Positions 11,400 to 22,489 of a stretch of DNA of 64,000 bases are shown here, in pieces. The stretch lies in assembly GCA_023213395.1 (NCBI GenBank), contig CM041465.1, positions 120,349,741-120,413,740 of the forward strand. Direction: 5' to 3'. The notes beneath the pieces were generated by a model. That model saw only the letters and a program-made list of their open reading frames with translations, was not told the DNA's origin and did not search any database. How positions within the stretch are numbered: the first letter of the stretch is position 1; each line of letters starts with the position of its first letter. The stretch comes from Cycas panzhihuaensis. Taxonomy: Eukaryota; Cycadophyta. The position numbers were made by a program, and so were the translations under genes.

Positions 11400-14300
11400 G
11401 ATCTATACACTAATTTTTGACCCCAGAACCTTTTGTACATCTCTAATAATATCTATATTATTCCATCCTAGGTACGCTTCCACCCTTAAACATCTTATCA
11501 CATACATAGAGTCACCTTCAACGACCACCTTCTGGGCTCCCTCCTCGTCCAACAGAGCTATCGCCCTTTGCATGGCCTGCACCTCTGCTTTTTGGTTCGT
11601 TTGGGTACTTAAGTATTCTGCGAAAGCCCATCTTAGATTCCCCAAATGATCCCTGCAGAGACCTCCCCCTCCCGCCTCTCCAGGATTACCTTTGGCAGCT
11701 CCATCAAAGTTAATTTTTTCCTAGGTTATATCTGGGGGGATCCATTTGATAACTTTCCTCCCCTCACTACCCCGCTTTGGGAGGCCCACTCCCCAATCCT
11801 CGAGGATACCTTCTTCCCCCTTGGGGATCCTATCCTCCTTTGGGAGAACCAATATTTCTGAAATATCCTTCCTGATCTCGGCTACCAATATCGCCATGTT
11901 TGTCTCTTTTTCTTCAAAGATTCTCCTGTTACGTTCTTTCCAAATATTCTAAGAGCCAACTGGTAGGATCATCTTCTAGATACTAGCCAGCATTTTACTC
12001 TTGAATGGAGAGTCCCAGGCAATCCACTGATCTCTTAGTATTTTAGAAGAGACCCACACTAAACCTAGCCTAGTCCAAATTTCATTCCAAATGCCATTGG
12101 AATAGGGGCAGTGAATACATAGGTGGTCCAGAGTCTCAGCTTCCTCCTTACATAGGACACACCTATTCACCAACTGGATACCTCGCTTCATGAGATTATC
12201 CATTGTAAGGATTTTATTTTATAGGCATAGCCACCAGAAAGCAGCTATCTTCGGAAGGATCCCCAACTTCTAAACCCTGGCCAGCAGATTATTCCTGACC
12301 CAGCCCTCCCTACTCATCAACAGGTTATACCTATCTTTGATCGTGTATAATCCATTTGACAAGAGAGGCCAGACTAGAAAATCAGGATAAGACTGCTTTG
12401 GAATGTACTGGTTATCCAATACCCCTCTCACCCTTTGAATCTCCTCCTCAAGATCTTGTAGCTCCTCAAACGATCTCCATCGCCTATCCTTATCCTGCCC
12501 TGTCCAGTAATGCTTGATAAGAGTCCCAAAGCTATTCTTGCATACCCTTTTCATGACTCCAATATTAGGTAAATCCTCTAATTTAGAGGCCTCGCACCAT
12601 TTATCTTCCCAGAACCTTATGCTTTCTCCGTCCCCCAGTTTCTAGCGCATTCCATCTCTCAAGTTGGATTGCGTAGAGCGAATAGATCTCCAAATTGGGG
12701 AACCCTCAAGACAGGGGTCCTCCTCCAATAGGAAATGTTTATCCCTTAGATATTTCCTTGCCAAGATACTCCCCCAGACCGAGCCAGCTTCTTTAGTGAG
12801 TCTCCACCCCGTTTTGGCCAAAAGAGCTATGTTAAATAGGCCTAGCCTTCTAATATTAAGACCCCCTGCTTACCTGGGCTTACAAACTTTCTCCCAAGAC
12901 ACTAAATGGACTCTTTTTTTATCTTCGGTGCCAGACCAAAGAAATCTCTTCATAATACCCTATAGTGTAGAGATAACCTTGCCCGATATCTTAACAATAG
13001 ACATTTGGTGAACTGGGATGCTCTGAAGAGAGGCCATGACTAGCTGGATTTTACTAGCCTAATTAAGAAGTGCCCCTTTCCATCCCTCTAGTTTCCTGTT
13101 GAATCTTCTCACCACAGGGTCCCACAGGTTCTTTCCCATCTTCCCCACAAAGAGGGGCATGGCTAGATATGAGGCAAGAAGGGGTCTTCTGGAGATTTCT
13201 AGGGCCCTGCTAATCCTTCTCTGCTACCGTTCTATTGTATCGATAAAGAAGACTGAGCTTTTATCCAAGTTGATTCTTTGGTTGGTTACTCTTTCATATG
13301 CTTGGAGACCTTCTTTTAAGGCCCTAGCCTCCTCCAAGGATGCCTTGCCCAAAAAGATATTATTATCCATAAACTGGTGATGAACAACATGTTCTAAATT
13401 GGAAGATGCCTTCAAACCAGTTATCCACCTTAACCTCTGGGCCTCCATTGTGGCTTTCCCTAATAGCTCAACCATGATAATGAAGACGAAGGGGGAGAGG
13501 GGACCACCTTGTCTTAAATCCCTAAATCCAGGAATGAAGGGGGTCGACCTCCCATTTATAATCACCGAAAAAGAAACCCTGGAAATATGACATTTCATCT
13601 AATCGCTCCAGACCTCCCTAAAACCAAACGCTTTTAGGCATTCCAGTAAGCAGTCCTAGGCCACCTTGTCGTAGGCCTTGGACATATCAGTTTTAATTAT
13701 CATACCTACTTCCTTCCGCTGGAGAGTCGAGTGCAGAGTTTCATGGACAGTAATAATGCTGTCTGTGATTTGTCTACCCTTGATAAATCCATCTTGATTT
13801 TGAGAAATGATAACCGGAAGGGTCTCCCTGAGGCAGTTTGCTAAGACTTTGGCCAAAATCTTATATTTTACATTGTAGAGACTGATTGGTCTAAAATCTT
13901 CCATCGCTTCCGCTCCCTCCTTCTTCGAAATCAAGACCAAAAAAGTGGCCTGCCACTCTTTCAGAATTGTTTGCCTGAGAAAGAATTCATTTTACGCTGA
14001 TAATAGGTCGTCCTTTATAATCTCCCAGTATTCTTGAAAGAAACCAGGGGGAAACCCATCCGGTCCCGGGGCCTTATCCCTACCCATACTGAATAAGGCA
14101 TGCTCGACTTCTTCCTGAGAGAATGGTTCTGTCAGTTTGTTGTTAAAAGCCTCAGAGATCACCTTCATAATGAGTTGCATAAGTCCAGCCCTTAGGCCAG
14201 GATCCTGGTAGCCAGGTTCTGCATATAACTCCTTAAAATATTCCAACGCTATTCCACCAAACTGATCCTCTGACTCATGCACTGCCCTGTCCATACTTCA

Positions 14301-15447
14301 AAGTTTACTAACCCTATTATGAGTCCTGTGCTTCAGGGTGGACAGATGGAAGAACTTGGTATTCCTATCCCCTTCCCTAATCCACTGCTCTCTGAATTTC
14401 TATTTCCAGAGGATCTCCTCCCTAGCCAGTACCTCCTCTAATTTTCTAGAAGTGAGATGTTCAGTTTGATCTAAAGCCTGGGTCCTTCCCTCTATTTGGA
14501 TCCTATCCTTGATCCCTTTTAACTCCGACAATAGAGCAGTTTTGTCTTTAAAAATGTTTCCAAAGACCTCCTTATTCCATATCTTGATTTGTCTTTTGAC
14601 CCAATTTAACTTCTTCGATAACCTAAATATAGCACATCCGTGGACCTGAACTCCTCACCACTCACCAATCCACCCCCTAAGGTCTGGGTGCTTATGCCAC
14701 ATGAGTTCAAAACAGAAGGGGGCCCCTTTATGATTACCAGGGGGGATCCTTCAAGAACTAAGGGGGAGTGATCCGAACTATACTTCAGAAGAGCCTCTAA
14801 TTTGGTTCCTTTGAAGTGGCAAGACCACTCATAGTTTGTTAGCATCCTATCCAATCTACATTGAATGTGATTATGACCTAAACGCCTGTTAGACCAGGTG
14901 AACCTAGCGCCCCTTAGGGGAACGTCCAATAAGCCTCCCACTTGTAAAAATTCTCCAAGATCAGACATGCCCCTGGTCCAACTAGTTTGCCCCCCTGTCT
15001 TCTTTTCCAGGTTTAAGGGCGTGTTGAAATCCCCCGCCACCAACCAGGGCCCATCCCAATCCTTATGGGCCTCCACCAATCTATCCCATAAGCTCTTCCT
15101 ACCCCTCACTACTGTGGGGGCATAAACATTAGTGATCCAGTACTCCTTGTTGGTCTAGACACAGACCAAACCTAAGGTTATGAAGTGCTCATGCATGCTC
15201 ACTACATAGCCTTTCCATTTGTTTGGGTTCCATAGGGATGCCAACCCCCCAGAGCCTCTGGATCACCTGTGACCCTTCCCTCTCCCCTACTCCAGATCTT
15301 ATTGAATACCTCTCTCTCCTTCGCCTGATCCAATTTTGTCTCCTGCAAGAGAACAAGATTTGCTTCAGTCCTAATCCTTAATTCCTTTACCAGACGCTGC
15401 TTTGAAGGGGCGTTGAGGCCCCTCATGTTCCAGGATAAAACTTTCAT
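11400..15447 (-). pseudogene. LINE ORF2: APE endonuclease, RT, zf-RVT, RNase H
   Basis: From ATG at 15447 the product starts MKVLSWNMRGLNAPSKQR, an APE-type endonuclease. It shows LLQETK, then VAGDFNTP (about 15045-15020) and SSDHSPLVLEG (about 14775-14745), so its catalytic signature is largely kept. RT follows: GRDKAPGPDGFP near 14085-14050, FRPISLYNVKYKILAKVLA near 13895-13840, FIKGRQITDS near 13790, DLRQGGPLSPFVF near 13515-13480. At 13373-13362 the catalytic box reads FMDN instead of FADD. A Cys/His cluster (CVLCKEEAETLDHLCIHC, near 12160-12105) is zf-RVT. The C-terminus (11645-11403) is RNase H-like with EVQAMQRAI and VEGDSMYVI. It would nick target DNA and copy its own RNA. Stops and frame changes inactivate this copy. 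Confidence 0.85.
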
Positions 15448-15479
15448 GGTTAACCCAGAACCCCCCCCCCCCTCTCATC

Positions 15480-16987
15480 CCTTTCTGCTTCTAAGGATAG
15501 GACCCTCTAACGCCCCTCTTCCCTTAACATGCTCTGGAGTCCCATATCAATCTGGGCTTGAGTATCCTTGTCTCTGGAAGCCTTTTTCGGTGGTCTTCCC
15601 ACCTTCTTCTCCAACCCATAGTCTGGGGCCTTCTTCTGGTTCGGTATATTACCTTTTAAGACCCATTTAGGAGTCCTACCTCCTCCCTTCTCTGGATCCA
15701 TGCCCTTAGCCCCTGTTCTAGTTGCTCCATCGGCCGACTCGACCGCGCCCTCCACGGATCGGCTCAGGGACCCCCTTCCTCAGGCTCTGATAAGTAGTCC
15801 TCTAAGTCCCAGTTAATACTCTTCACAAACTGGGCCAGGGTTGGCTCTATAGCTGGAGGAGAGGAATCCCCTCCCCTAGATGACTACCTAACTTCCTTTA
15901 TTTGAACTTTAGATCCCCCTGCCAAGCTTTGAGCCAATGCCGTGTTTCTATCATCATCAGTACCTTTGATTTCTCCCTTGCCCTCCACAGAAACCATTGG
16001 AACTATGCTGCCCTCTTCCTGAGCTACCTTGTCAATTGGTTTCTTGCCAACTTTTGTTTCCTCTGTGGGGCAGACCGAAGCCTGGATCGACTCCTCCTCC
16101 AATCCCAGGCCAACATTCAGTTCAGCGCCTACTCCTCCTAATCTGACCCTGTCCTTACTTGTCCTATCAGAACTGACACCCAGGCTCTCCCCCCTGATTA
16201 CTTCTACTTCTCCTTCTTCTCTCTCTTTGCTTTCTTCCTGCTTCTCCGTCCTTGCTAGAACCCCGAGGCATTGAAACAGGAGATGCCCCCTGCATTTACA
16301 CTTTTCACATCTAAAACCCTCCATTTCATAATATAAACTTTGGATAATGGATCTAATATCAGACTCAATCTCAACCTCATCTGGAAGCTCATTATCAAGT
16401 CTAGCAAGGACATAGAATCTTGCGTTCATTAGACGAGATCTATGTTTTGTTGCCGAATCCGTTGCGAGTAATGGCCCTATCGTCTTGGCCGTCCCTTTAA
16501 CTGTCTCTAAATTCTAGAAATGCAAGAGAAGCCTTGGCATCTACACCTAGACTGGGGCTTGTTTAATCACAGGAATCTCAGGGTTGAAATCTGGGTGCCA
16601 CTTCTCTAAGGACATGGCCTTTCTCCCAAACATCCATGGTGATTTAAGAAGGATGGGGATCAAATCCTCTTGATTAGCAAACTTAAAAAGGACACAGCCC
16701 TTCGGCATTGCCATAACTTGAATTGGGTTTCTAGTTTTTCATTTGTTCCTAATCCATTCTTGGATGATATCTAACCCTGGTCTTGGGCCCAAAAACCTAC
16801 CAACCAGGCTGTTTTCCCAGTATTGGATGGTCTTTTCAGTGACTTCTTTCAGGATTGAGATTTTAAATCTATTTCCAATCTTGATAGGGTATATTTCATG
16901 TTCAACTTGGTTTCCATTTCTCAATGCATCAAGGTATGTCCTCCCCGGAGATGAGGACTGAGACTGGTTTGGTGTAGCTTGCATCAT
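15480..16987 (-). pseudogene. LINE ORF1 (DUF4283-like plus CCHC zinc knuckle)
   Basis: From ATG at 16987 (MMQATPNQSQSS) it encodes a DUF4283-like RNA-binding region (GRFLGPRPGLDIIQEW; CVLFKFANQEDL; KSPWMFGRKAMSLEKWHPDF). This is followed by a zinc knuckle, CEKCKCRGHLLFQC, near 16310-16265, and an acidic, charged low-complexity tail. Plant L1 ORF1 proteins bind the element RNA to form the transposition particle. At least three in-frame stops or frame changes occur near 16740, 16540 and 15885. A run of 12 C (15461-15472, G on the coding strand) lies between this frame and the ORF2 start at 15447. Confidence 0.75.
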
Positions 16988-17595
16988 TTGGAAACAAAAA
17001 GAAAAAAATTAACACACTTCATAAAATGTACAAAACATTGTGTGTACTTGCCTCCTTCCTTAGTTTTCTACCTCTTTGGGTCTTTTATATAACCATGTAG
17101 TGAAAAATAGGGTCTAGTTGATGCTCTTATGGCCTCCACCCTTCGTGGGACATTAAGGATATGTCTGGCTCCTCCTCGGGTCAGCAGTTTATAAGTGTGT
17201 TGTTCCTTAGGCTTATGCAAATGAGTAAACTCAGCCACGGTCCTTCCTTCTTCCGCTGTCATTAGGCCAACTTTCTGGCTTATCTCTGAGCTACCACTAT
17301 TTGGGCAATTGGGACTATAGACCTCCTTGGCCAAGACTGGCCTGCCTTCCCCATCGCCTCCCTTTCCACCGAATCTCCCTCCGTCTGAGTCAGGATTCAC
17401 TCTTTCCTCCCTGTCTTCATATCTTCACTGTGAGCCTGGTCCGTCTATGGCCTCACGCCATCCCAAGATGCTTCTTGGGGAGCCCCCCCCCCCCCCTTCC
17501 CGCCTTAACCACCGTCTCTAGGAAACCCTAGCTGCCAGGGCCCTGCGACACAAACTGGGTCATCTTCGTTTGCCTGGAGCATCGTTCACCCTTCT
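16988..17595 (-). promoter_or_regulatory. LINE 5' untranslated region with internal G14 run
   Basis: About 600 bp precedes ORF1 on the minus strand. It carries an open frame at 17400-17068 without a recognised domain, and a run of 14 C at 17483-17496 (G on the sense strand). L1 elements carry their promoter internally here. The first 78 bp (17595-17518) are duplicated at 21070-20993. Confidence 0.5.
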
Positions 17596-18018
17596 TTGAT
17601 GTGTATCAAACTTATCATATTTTTCTTACAGAATTTTCTAGACAGTGGCTAGGTCATCTGTTTCAGAAATTTGCTAATTGATTTCTGGTGAAAGTGAGTT
17701 TAATATAGTGCCTAAGACTGAATATGAGTTTATCAGATATACCATATAACTTTCTATAGTTTCATCTTTTGGTTTTTTAAATTCACCTGTCACATATCGC
17801 CATATTTTTTGCTGTTTAAGCTAATGAAATATGCGATTCCTCCACTCGGCATATTTTGAACCGGTTAACACTAGAATTGGAATGCAGGTAGTTGTCCCTA
17901 GCATTAAAGTTATATTGGGAATTATCAAGTTTGATTGAAGACTGAAGGATATAAAGTCAGGTGAAAAAAAATAATCACTTATGAAGGTTACTAAACATTA
18001 GATTAATAAGGCATAATG
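17518..18018. repeat. Left copy of 501-bp direct repeat flanking NA
   Basis: It comprises the 5'-most 78 bp of the LINE, the LINE target duplication and about 420 bp of inverted gag. It is repeated in the same orientation at 20993-21493. I could find one difference by eye (T at 17729, C at 21204). The two copies bracket NA. Confidence 0.9.
17596..18018 (-). pseudogene. Inverted OC-family gag N-terminal part (left copy)
   Basis: The minus strand encodes a copia gag: KLIIPNITLMLGTTTC, then TGSKYAEWRNRIFH, then KIWRYVTGEFKKPKDETIESY, then TDDLATV and EKYDKFDTHQ at the LINE insertion point. The frame continues across the LINE at 11105 after removing one target duplication. Stops occur in place of codons after IFH, after ATV and after KIL. 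Gag would be the capsid protein. Confidence 0.8.
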
Positions 18019-18294
18019 TGTTGGGTGTAATACTCAATTCCATTAGCCCTTTGTAAACTCTCTCTATCTTGTGTATTCTATATTAGAGTTGTGGGCCACT
18101 TTGATATGTGCGCCACCTCTAAGTAGTCCAATGGGGTTCTTTCTCTAGTGGTGAAGTTGTACTATAAGTATGTACTCTTACTTGTTCATAATTGAGTTTT
18201 GGCCAATTCTCCAACATGGTGTCTATTCATGCATACTTCATCTTTTTGCTCACCATTAGGGTTTGATTTGCTTATCAAATTACTAATCCTAACA
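18019..18294 (+). repeat. NA 5' LTR
   Basis: It starts TGTTGGGTGTAATACTCAA (an imperfect inverted repeat) and ends CCTAACA before the primer site. A TATA-like CTATAAGTA lies near 18171. Confidence 0.9.
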
Positions 18295-18308
18295 TGGTAT
18301 CAGAGCCC

Positions 18309-20710
18309 AAGGTTCAACCCTTGGAGGCCTTTCTTGCGATCCTAGTACATGTCATTCTTATTTTTTGAGATTTCATGCCTTGTAAATTTTTTGATGTGCC
18401 TGTTTCGTGACTTCGTCAAGTTGAAGATCATTTCAAGTTATATCTGATGCATATTTTGTTATGGGACTGATATCAAGTTTAAAGGGCTATTTTGATGATG
18501 AGGAGAGGCTGTTTTCAAGCCTATTTTGAAGTTTTGTAACTGTTTGAAGCCTGTTGATCTCGCTTTCAGTGGACATTTTCTCCACATGTGGTACCACAAT
18601 AAATTTGCATGCAGGTGAAAGTCCACGAAAGCATATGATCAGATTCCAATTACTGGAAGACCATCTCTGTTGCACGTCAGTGGACAATAATGCAACTAGG
18701 ATCGTTGACAGCAGTTGTGTGAGTTCTTCTTGGCCAGGAGCAACTCTATTTCAAAGTTTTTGCAGATCTGGTGGATAAAGGTCATATTTTTGTATTAATA
18801 TGTACTCATCTTATGTGGAAAATATTCAAAAATTTTGTATTCAAGGCCTTCAAATTTGGCCTATATTCTTATGTATTTAAAAAAAAAAAAAAGAAAAATA
18901 TATGTTGTTGGTGCGTAGCCATTGCCTGTAGAGAAAATGTCCACTTGCCAATGTACCGCGGACATGTTAATGTCAGATTCTCCAGAACCACGCCCATTTC
19001 TGCCCTGCCACGTTGAAGAATTCCACTACTAATCTCATGGATTAGCGTGTGAGCGATTCGGATGGTAATGTGCCTCTTCTTGCATCCTTAGAATCTCAGG
19101 AGTCCAATGTCCAAGACCTCACCTGACCGGGTCTTAACAATAACTATAACGTCAGTGTTGGATGTACACGTGGATTGTAGCTTCGACCGAAGGGCGTCTT
19201 GGTAATATCTAAGGTAGCAGGAATTGCTTATGTAGATGGGTACAAATCCAACGTATTACCATATTGAGTCTTTCTTTGGGTGAAATAAGGAGATGCTTTT
19301 TCACGGCCTGCTGAGAGAATAGGCAGACGAAGGATGATCTCAAGCTCCCAGCCAAGCAGAACTCAGTGCTACCGAACGAATGCTGCACGTGGACGCCATC
19401 GTGTGCACTCCTTGAGCGCAACCCGACCCTATATCCATGGCGGTCGGCTCGGTATTCGACACATATCCATGGCGGTCGACTCTGGTATTCGACACCGCAC
19501 ATCCATGGCAGCGGCGGCCCTCTCAATACATTTGGTATCTCTTTGCAACATCATCATCGAACATTCAATGGCGGCCCTCGCATCGGTCGACCTGCACATT
19601 CATGGCGGCCCATTTGGTCATTCTTTTGGACGAAACCCTAATAGGGTTATGAAAAGTATTTGGGCGTTTTTATTGACGGACATGGAGTTTTTATAAAAAT
19701 TGGTATATTTTTTTTTAAAGTTAAAATTGAATTTAACTATATTGGAAACTCTTTTCGGGTCCTCTCAGCTCTCTTAGATGTTAACGCCTAGGTTTTATGG
19801 AGCCCTCATATGACCAACAGCCAGCTTATGAAAGGGGCTAACCTTCATTTTCATCTTTTTCGGCCTTATTAAGGGGTACTTGTCATGGTTTTTACTGTAT
19901 CTTGAGATTGGAAGGTCCGATTTCGATTAAAATCATTGCGTTGGATCCGTAACAGAGAGAGCTTTCATTTGACAGGTCATTTGACATATTTTGGAGCTGT
20001 TTTCATGGAGATTTTTAAGTTCAAAGTCACAAGTTCCTATTTATCTTCATTTTTCTCAGTTTCTTCAGGCACATATTGTATTTTCAAGGTTTTCTTGATG
20101 AAATGTACCCCGAATGGGGGGGATGACATGTACTATGGACTTCTTTTAGCTCTTGAAGAACCCATTGTGATCTTATTGTACTTCATTTATGAGAGAGAGT
20201 CACATGTGCTACACAAGTCACATATCATTTTCAGTCATGTAAAAATTTCAAATCTTTGGTTATTTTTGCCCATGATGGCAAGTTGATTAGCCCAATGAGG
20301 CATCTTGTTAGCCCATGTGGTATGTTTGAGGCCATAGTGCCATTGTATTTCTGGACATTAGATCTTGAAGAAGTGCTAGTCCTATTGAGAAGATGTAGGA
20401 CACACTTTGAGCTACTCTTATGCGCCATGTGCCATGTGCCATGTGCTTATTATATTTTCTGCTTGCACTCCCATATGAGCAAGGGTGGGACCTTATCACT
20501 ACTCTTGCCGACTCACAGTTGCTCCACGTATACAGAGGGAGTTCCTACCCAACTGGCGGTTGCAGTGGCTGATAACCCATGCATTCCGGTAGATGGACTC
20601 TACTTCATATGGACTTGACTTTCTTATTATGTGCGGCGGTTACGATCCAAAGAATTTTTGGAGACTTGAGCTTATCATTGAAGTGACGACATTTATGTAA
20701 TTGACTATTA
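18309..20710 (+). other. NA interior, non-coding or unrecognised
   Basis: It contains several open frames of 60-120 codons (for example 19334-19696 and 20256-20618) that overlap one another on both strands and resemble no family. A GC-rich block at about 19430-19615 repeats variants of ATCCATGGCGGTCG and GGTATTCGACAC. The part around 19830-20050 resembles the leader wording of the other copia elements here. It may hold a packaging or priming signal, or a captured host fragment. No function is shown. Confidence 0.5.
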
Positions 20711-20720
20711 CGGGGGGGAA

Positions 20721-20992
20721 TGTTGGGTGTAATACTCAATTCCATTAGCCCTTTGTAAACTCTCTCTATCTTGTGTATTCTATATTAGAGTTGTGGGCCA
20801 CTTTGATATGTGCGCCACCTCTAAGTAGTCCAATGGGGTTCTTTCTCTAGTGGTGAGGTTGTACTATAAGTATGTACTCTTACTTGTTCATAATTGAGTT
20901 TTGGCCAATTCTCCAACATGGTGTCTATTCTGTGCATACTTCATCTTTTTGCTCACCATTAGGGTTTGATTTGCTTATCAAATTACTAAACC
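20721..20992 (+). repeat. NA 3' LTR, tip missing
   Basis: It matches the 5' LTR up to AATTACTA (20988). The expected TCCTAACA end is replaced by ACCCTA running into the LINE 5' end (CTAGGAAACC from 20993). A 3-bp CTA shared by LTR end and LINE may be the junction microhomology. Confidence 0.85.
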
Positions 20993-21493
20993 CTAGGAAA
21001 CCCTAGCTGCCAGGGCCCTGCGACACAAACTGGGTCATCTTCGTTTGCCTGGAGCATCGTTCACCCTTCTTTGATGTGTATCAAACTTATCATATTTTTC
21101 TTACAGAATTTTCTAGACAGTGGCTAGGTCATCTGTTTCAGAAATTTGCTAATTGATTTCTGGTGAAAGTGAGTTTAATATAGTGCCTAAGACTGAATAT
21201 GAGCTTATCAGATATACCATATAACTTTCTATAGTTTCATCTTTTGGTTTTTTAAATTCACCTGTCACATATCGCCATATTTTTTGCTGTTTAAGCTAAT
21301 GAAATATGCGATTCCTCCACTCGGCATATTTTGAACCGGTTAACACTAGAATTGGAATGCAGGTAGTTGTCCCTAGCATTAAAGTTATATTGGGAATTAT
21401 CAAGTTTGATTGAAGACTGAAGGATATAAAGTCAGGTGAAAAAAAATAATCACTTATGAAGGTTACTAAACATTAGATTAATAAGGCATAATG
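20993..21493. repeat. Right copy of 501-bp direct repeat flanking NA
   Basis: It carries LINE 5' end (20993-21070), LINE target duplication (TTGATGTGTATCAAACTT, 21071-21088) and the same inverted gag to 21493, where the unique sequence GAAAATC continues. Because it contains a piece of the LINE, the duplication happened after the LINE insertion. Confidence 0.9.
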
Positions 21494-22480
21494 AAAATCA
21501 TAGTAATATGAATTACTAGCTTTTCTCTTTAAAAAAAAAAATTACATGTTCCCAAATAATTAATTCCCCTTAGAGAAATAGTCCCTTTTTAAAGAAATAG
21601 TCCTCTTTAACTTTTTTAAAAAATAGTCCCCCTCTAAAAAATAAACAGCCTCCCTTAAAAAGATAGTCCCCTTTAACCTGAAAAATAAACAGTCCCCCTT
21701 AAGAGTAAGTGTTTACCTAGAAAAAAAATTATTTAAGAAGATTATAATTGTTGATTATCTAGCAAATTAAATTAAAGAAAATTTTATTGATTAAAACATA
21801 GCTCTAGTGTTTAAAGAGATTTACTTTTTAATCTTTTAATGAAGTTTATAAAAGGTTTTTATTTATTAAAAAAAAAGAGTTTAATTAGAAAAGAATATTG
21901 TGTTATAGGAGGATCACTATAATTAATATCCTAATGAGTATTTTCATTTGGCAATTGATTAAGTGCTTTATGATGTCAATAATGTTGAAGGCATTAGACT
22001 AATACATAAAGATGTATTTTGCCTAAGTTAAAAAAAATCTATACACTATTATAAAAACCTTATAATAGGGAGGAGGTTTATTTTAATGTTAAATAATTAA
22101 AGGGGAGGGGATTTTGTTTATATATTACTTATAATGGAAGAAGATTAAATTAAATGATAAAAAACTAAGGTGTTAGGGGAAGGAGGGTATATAAACCACA
22201 TGTTCTAAGGGAGGGGTTTATAATTTATTCTATTTTATTAATCAAGCATTATAAAAGAAGAATTTATTTTTATAATAAAGTGTAAGGGGGAGGTTTCTTT
22301 ACAATATTAATTAACTTAAAGTTTATAAATTAGATTATATTTATATGTATATATATATCATAAAAACGAAAAAAAAAGAAAAAAAAGGGATGAACGCGAT
22401 CATTATTTTGAATTTATAAAATAAAGTTAAATTAAATGAAGTTTTGGGGTTTGAGGGGGGAAAGGAGTCGAAAAAACCCT
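21494..22480. repeat. AT-rich leader-like region with opposed purine/pyrimidine tracts
   Basis: From 21560 to 21710 the plus strand repeats units like AATAGTCCCCCTT six or seven times. From about 22060 to 22300 it instead repeats GGGAGGAGGTTTA-like purine tracts four or five times. No coding motif is present. It probably contains leader of the inverted gag, and the change of tract strand near 21720-22050 may mark a join between opposite orientations. Homopurine tracts near 22370-22390 also occur. Confidence 0.4.
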
Positions 22481-22489
22481 ACCTGTTAA

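Larger units (their letters stand above)
11106..17595 (-). mobile_element. L1-type LINE inserted in the inverted gag
   Basis: The element runs on the minus strand from 17595 (5' end) to a poly(A) read as T-run at about 11103-11115. It is flanked by an 18-bp target duplication: 11088-11105 and 17596-17613 both read TTGATGTGTATYAAACTT, differing at one base. Order: a 5' region of about 600 bp, ORF1 (DUF4283-like plus zinc knuckle), then ORF2 (endonuclease, RT, zinc-binding domain, RNase H), the layout of plant L1 elements. At about 6.5 kb it looks full-length. GC content is clearly higher than the surroundings. The reading frames are broken. Confidence 0.9.
18019..20992 (+). mobile_element. NA: young non-autonomous LTR retrotransposon
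   Basis: LTRs at 18019-18294 and 20721-20992 are nearly identical, with one substitution and one small indel before the altered 3' tip. A primer site, TGGTATCAGAGCCC (18295-18308), follows the 5' LTR, and a polypurine tract, CGGGGGGGAA (20711-20720), precedes the 3' LTR. The roughly 2.4-kb interior has no gag, protease, integrase or RT motif in any frame, so mobility would need proteins from another element. The 3' LTR lacks the last bases and joins directly to the right copy of the 501-bp repeat. The near identity of its LTRs makes it the youngest insertion in the window. Confidence 0.9.
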
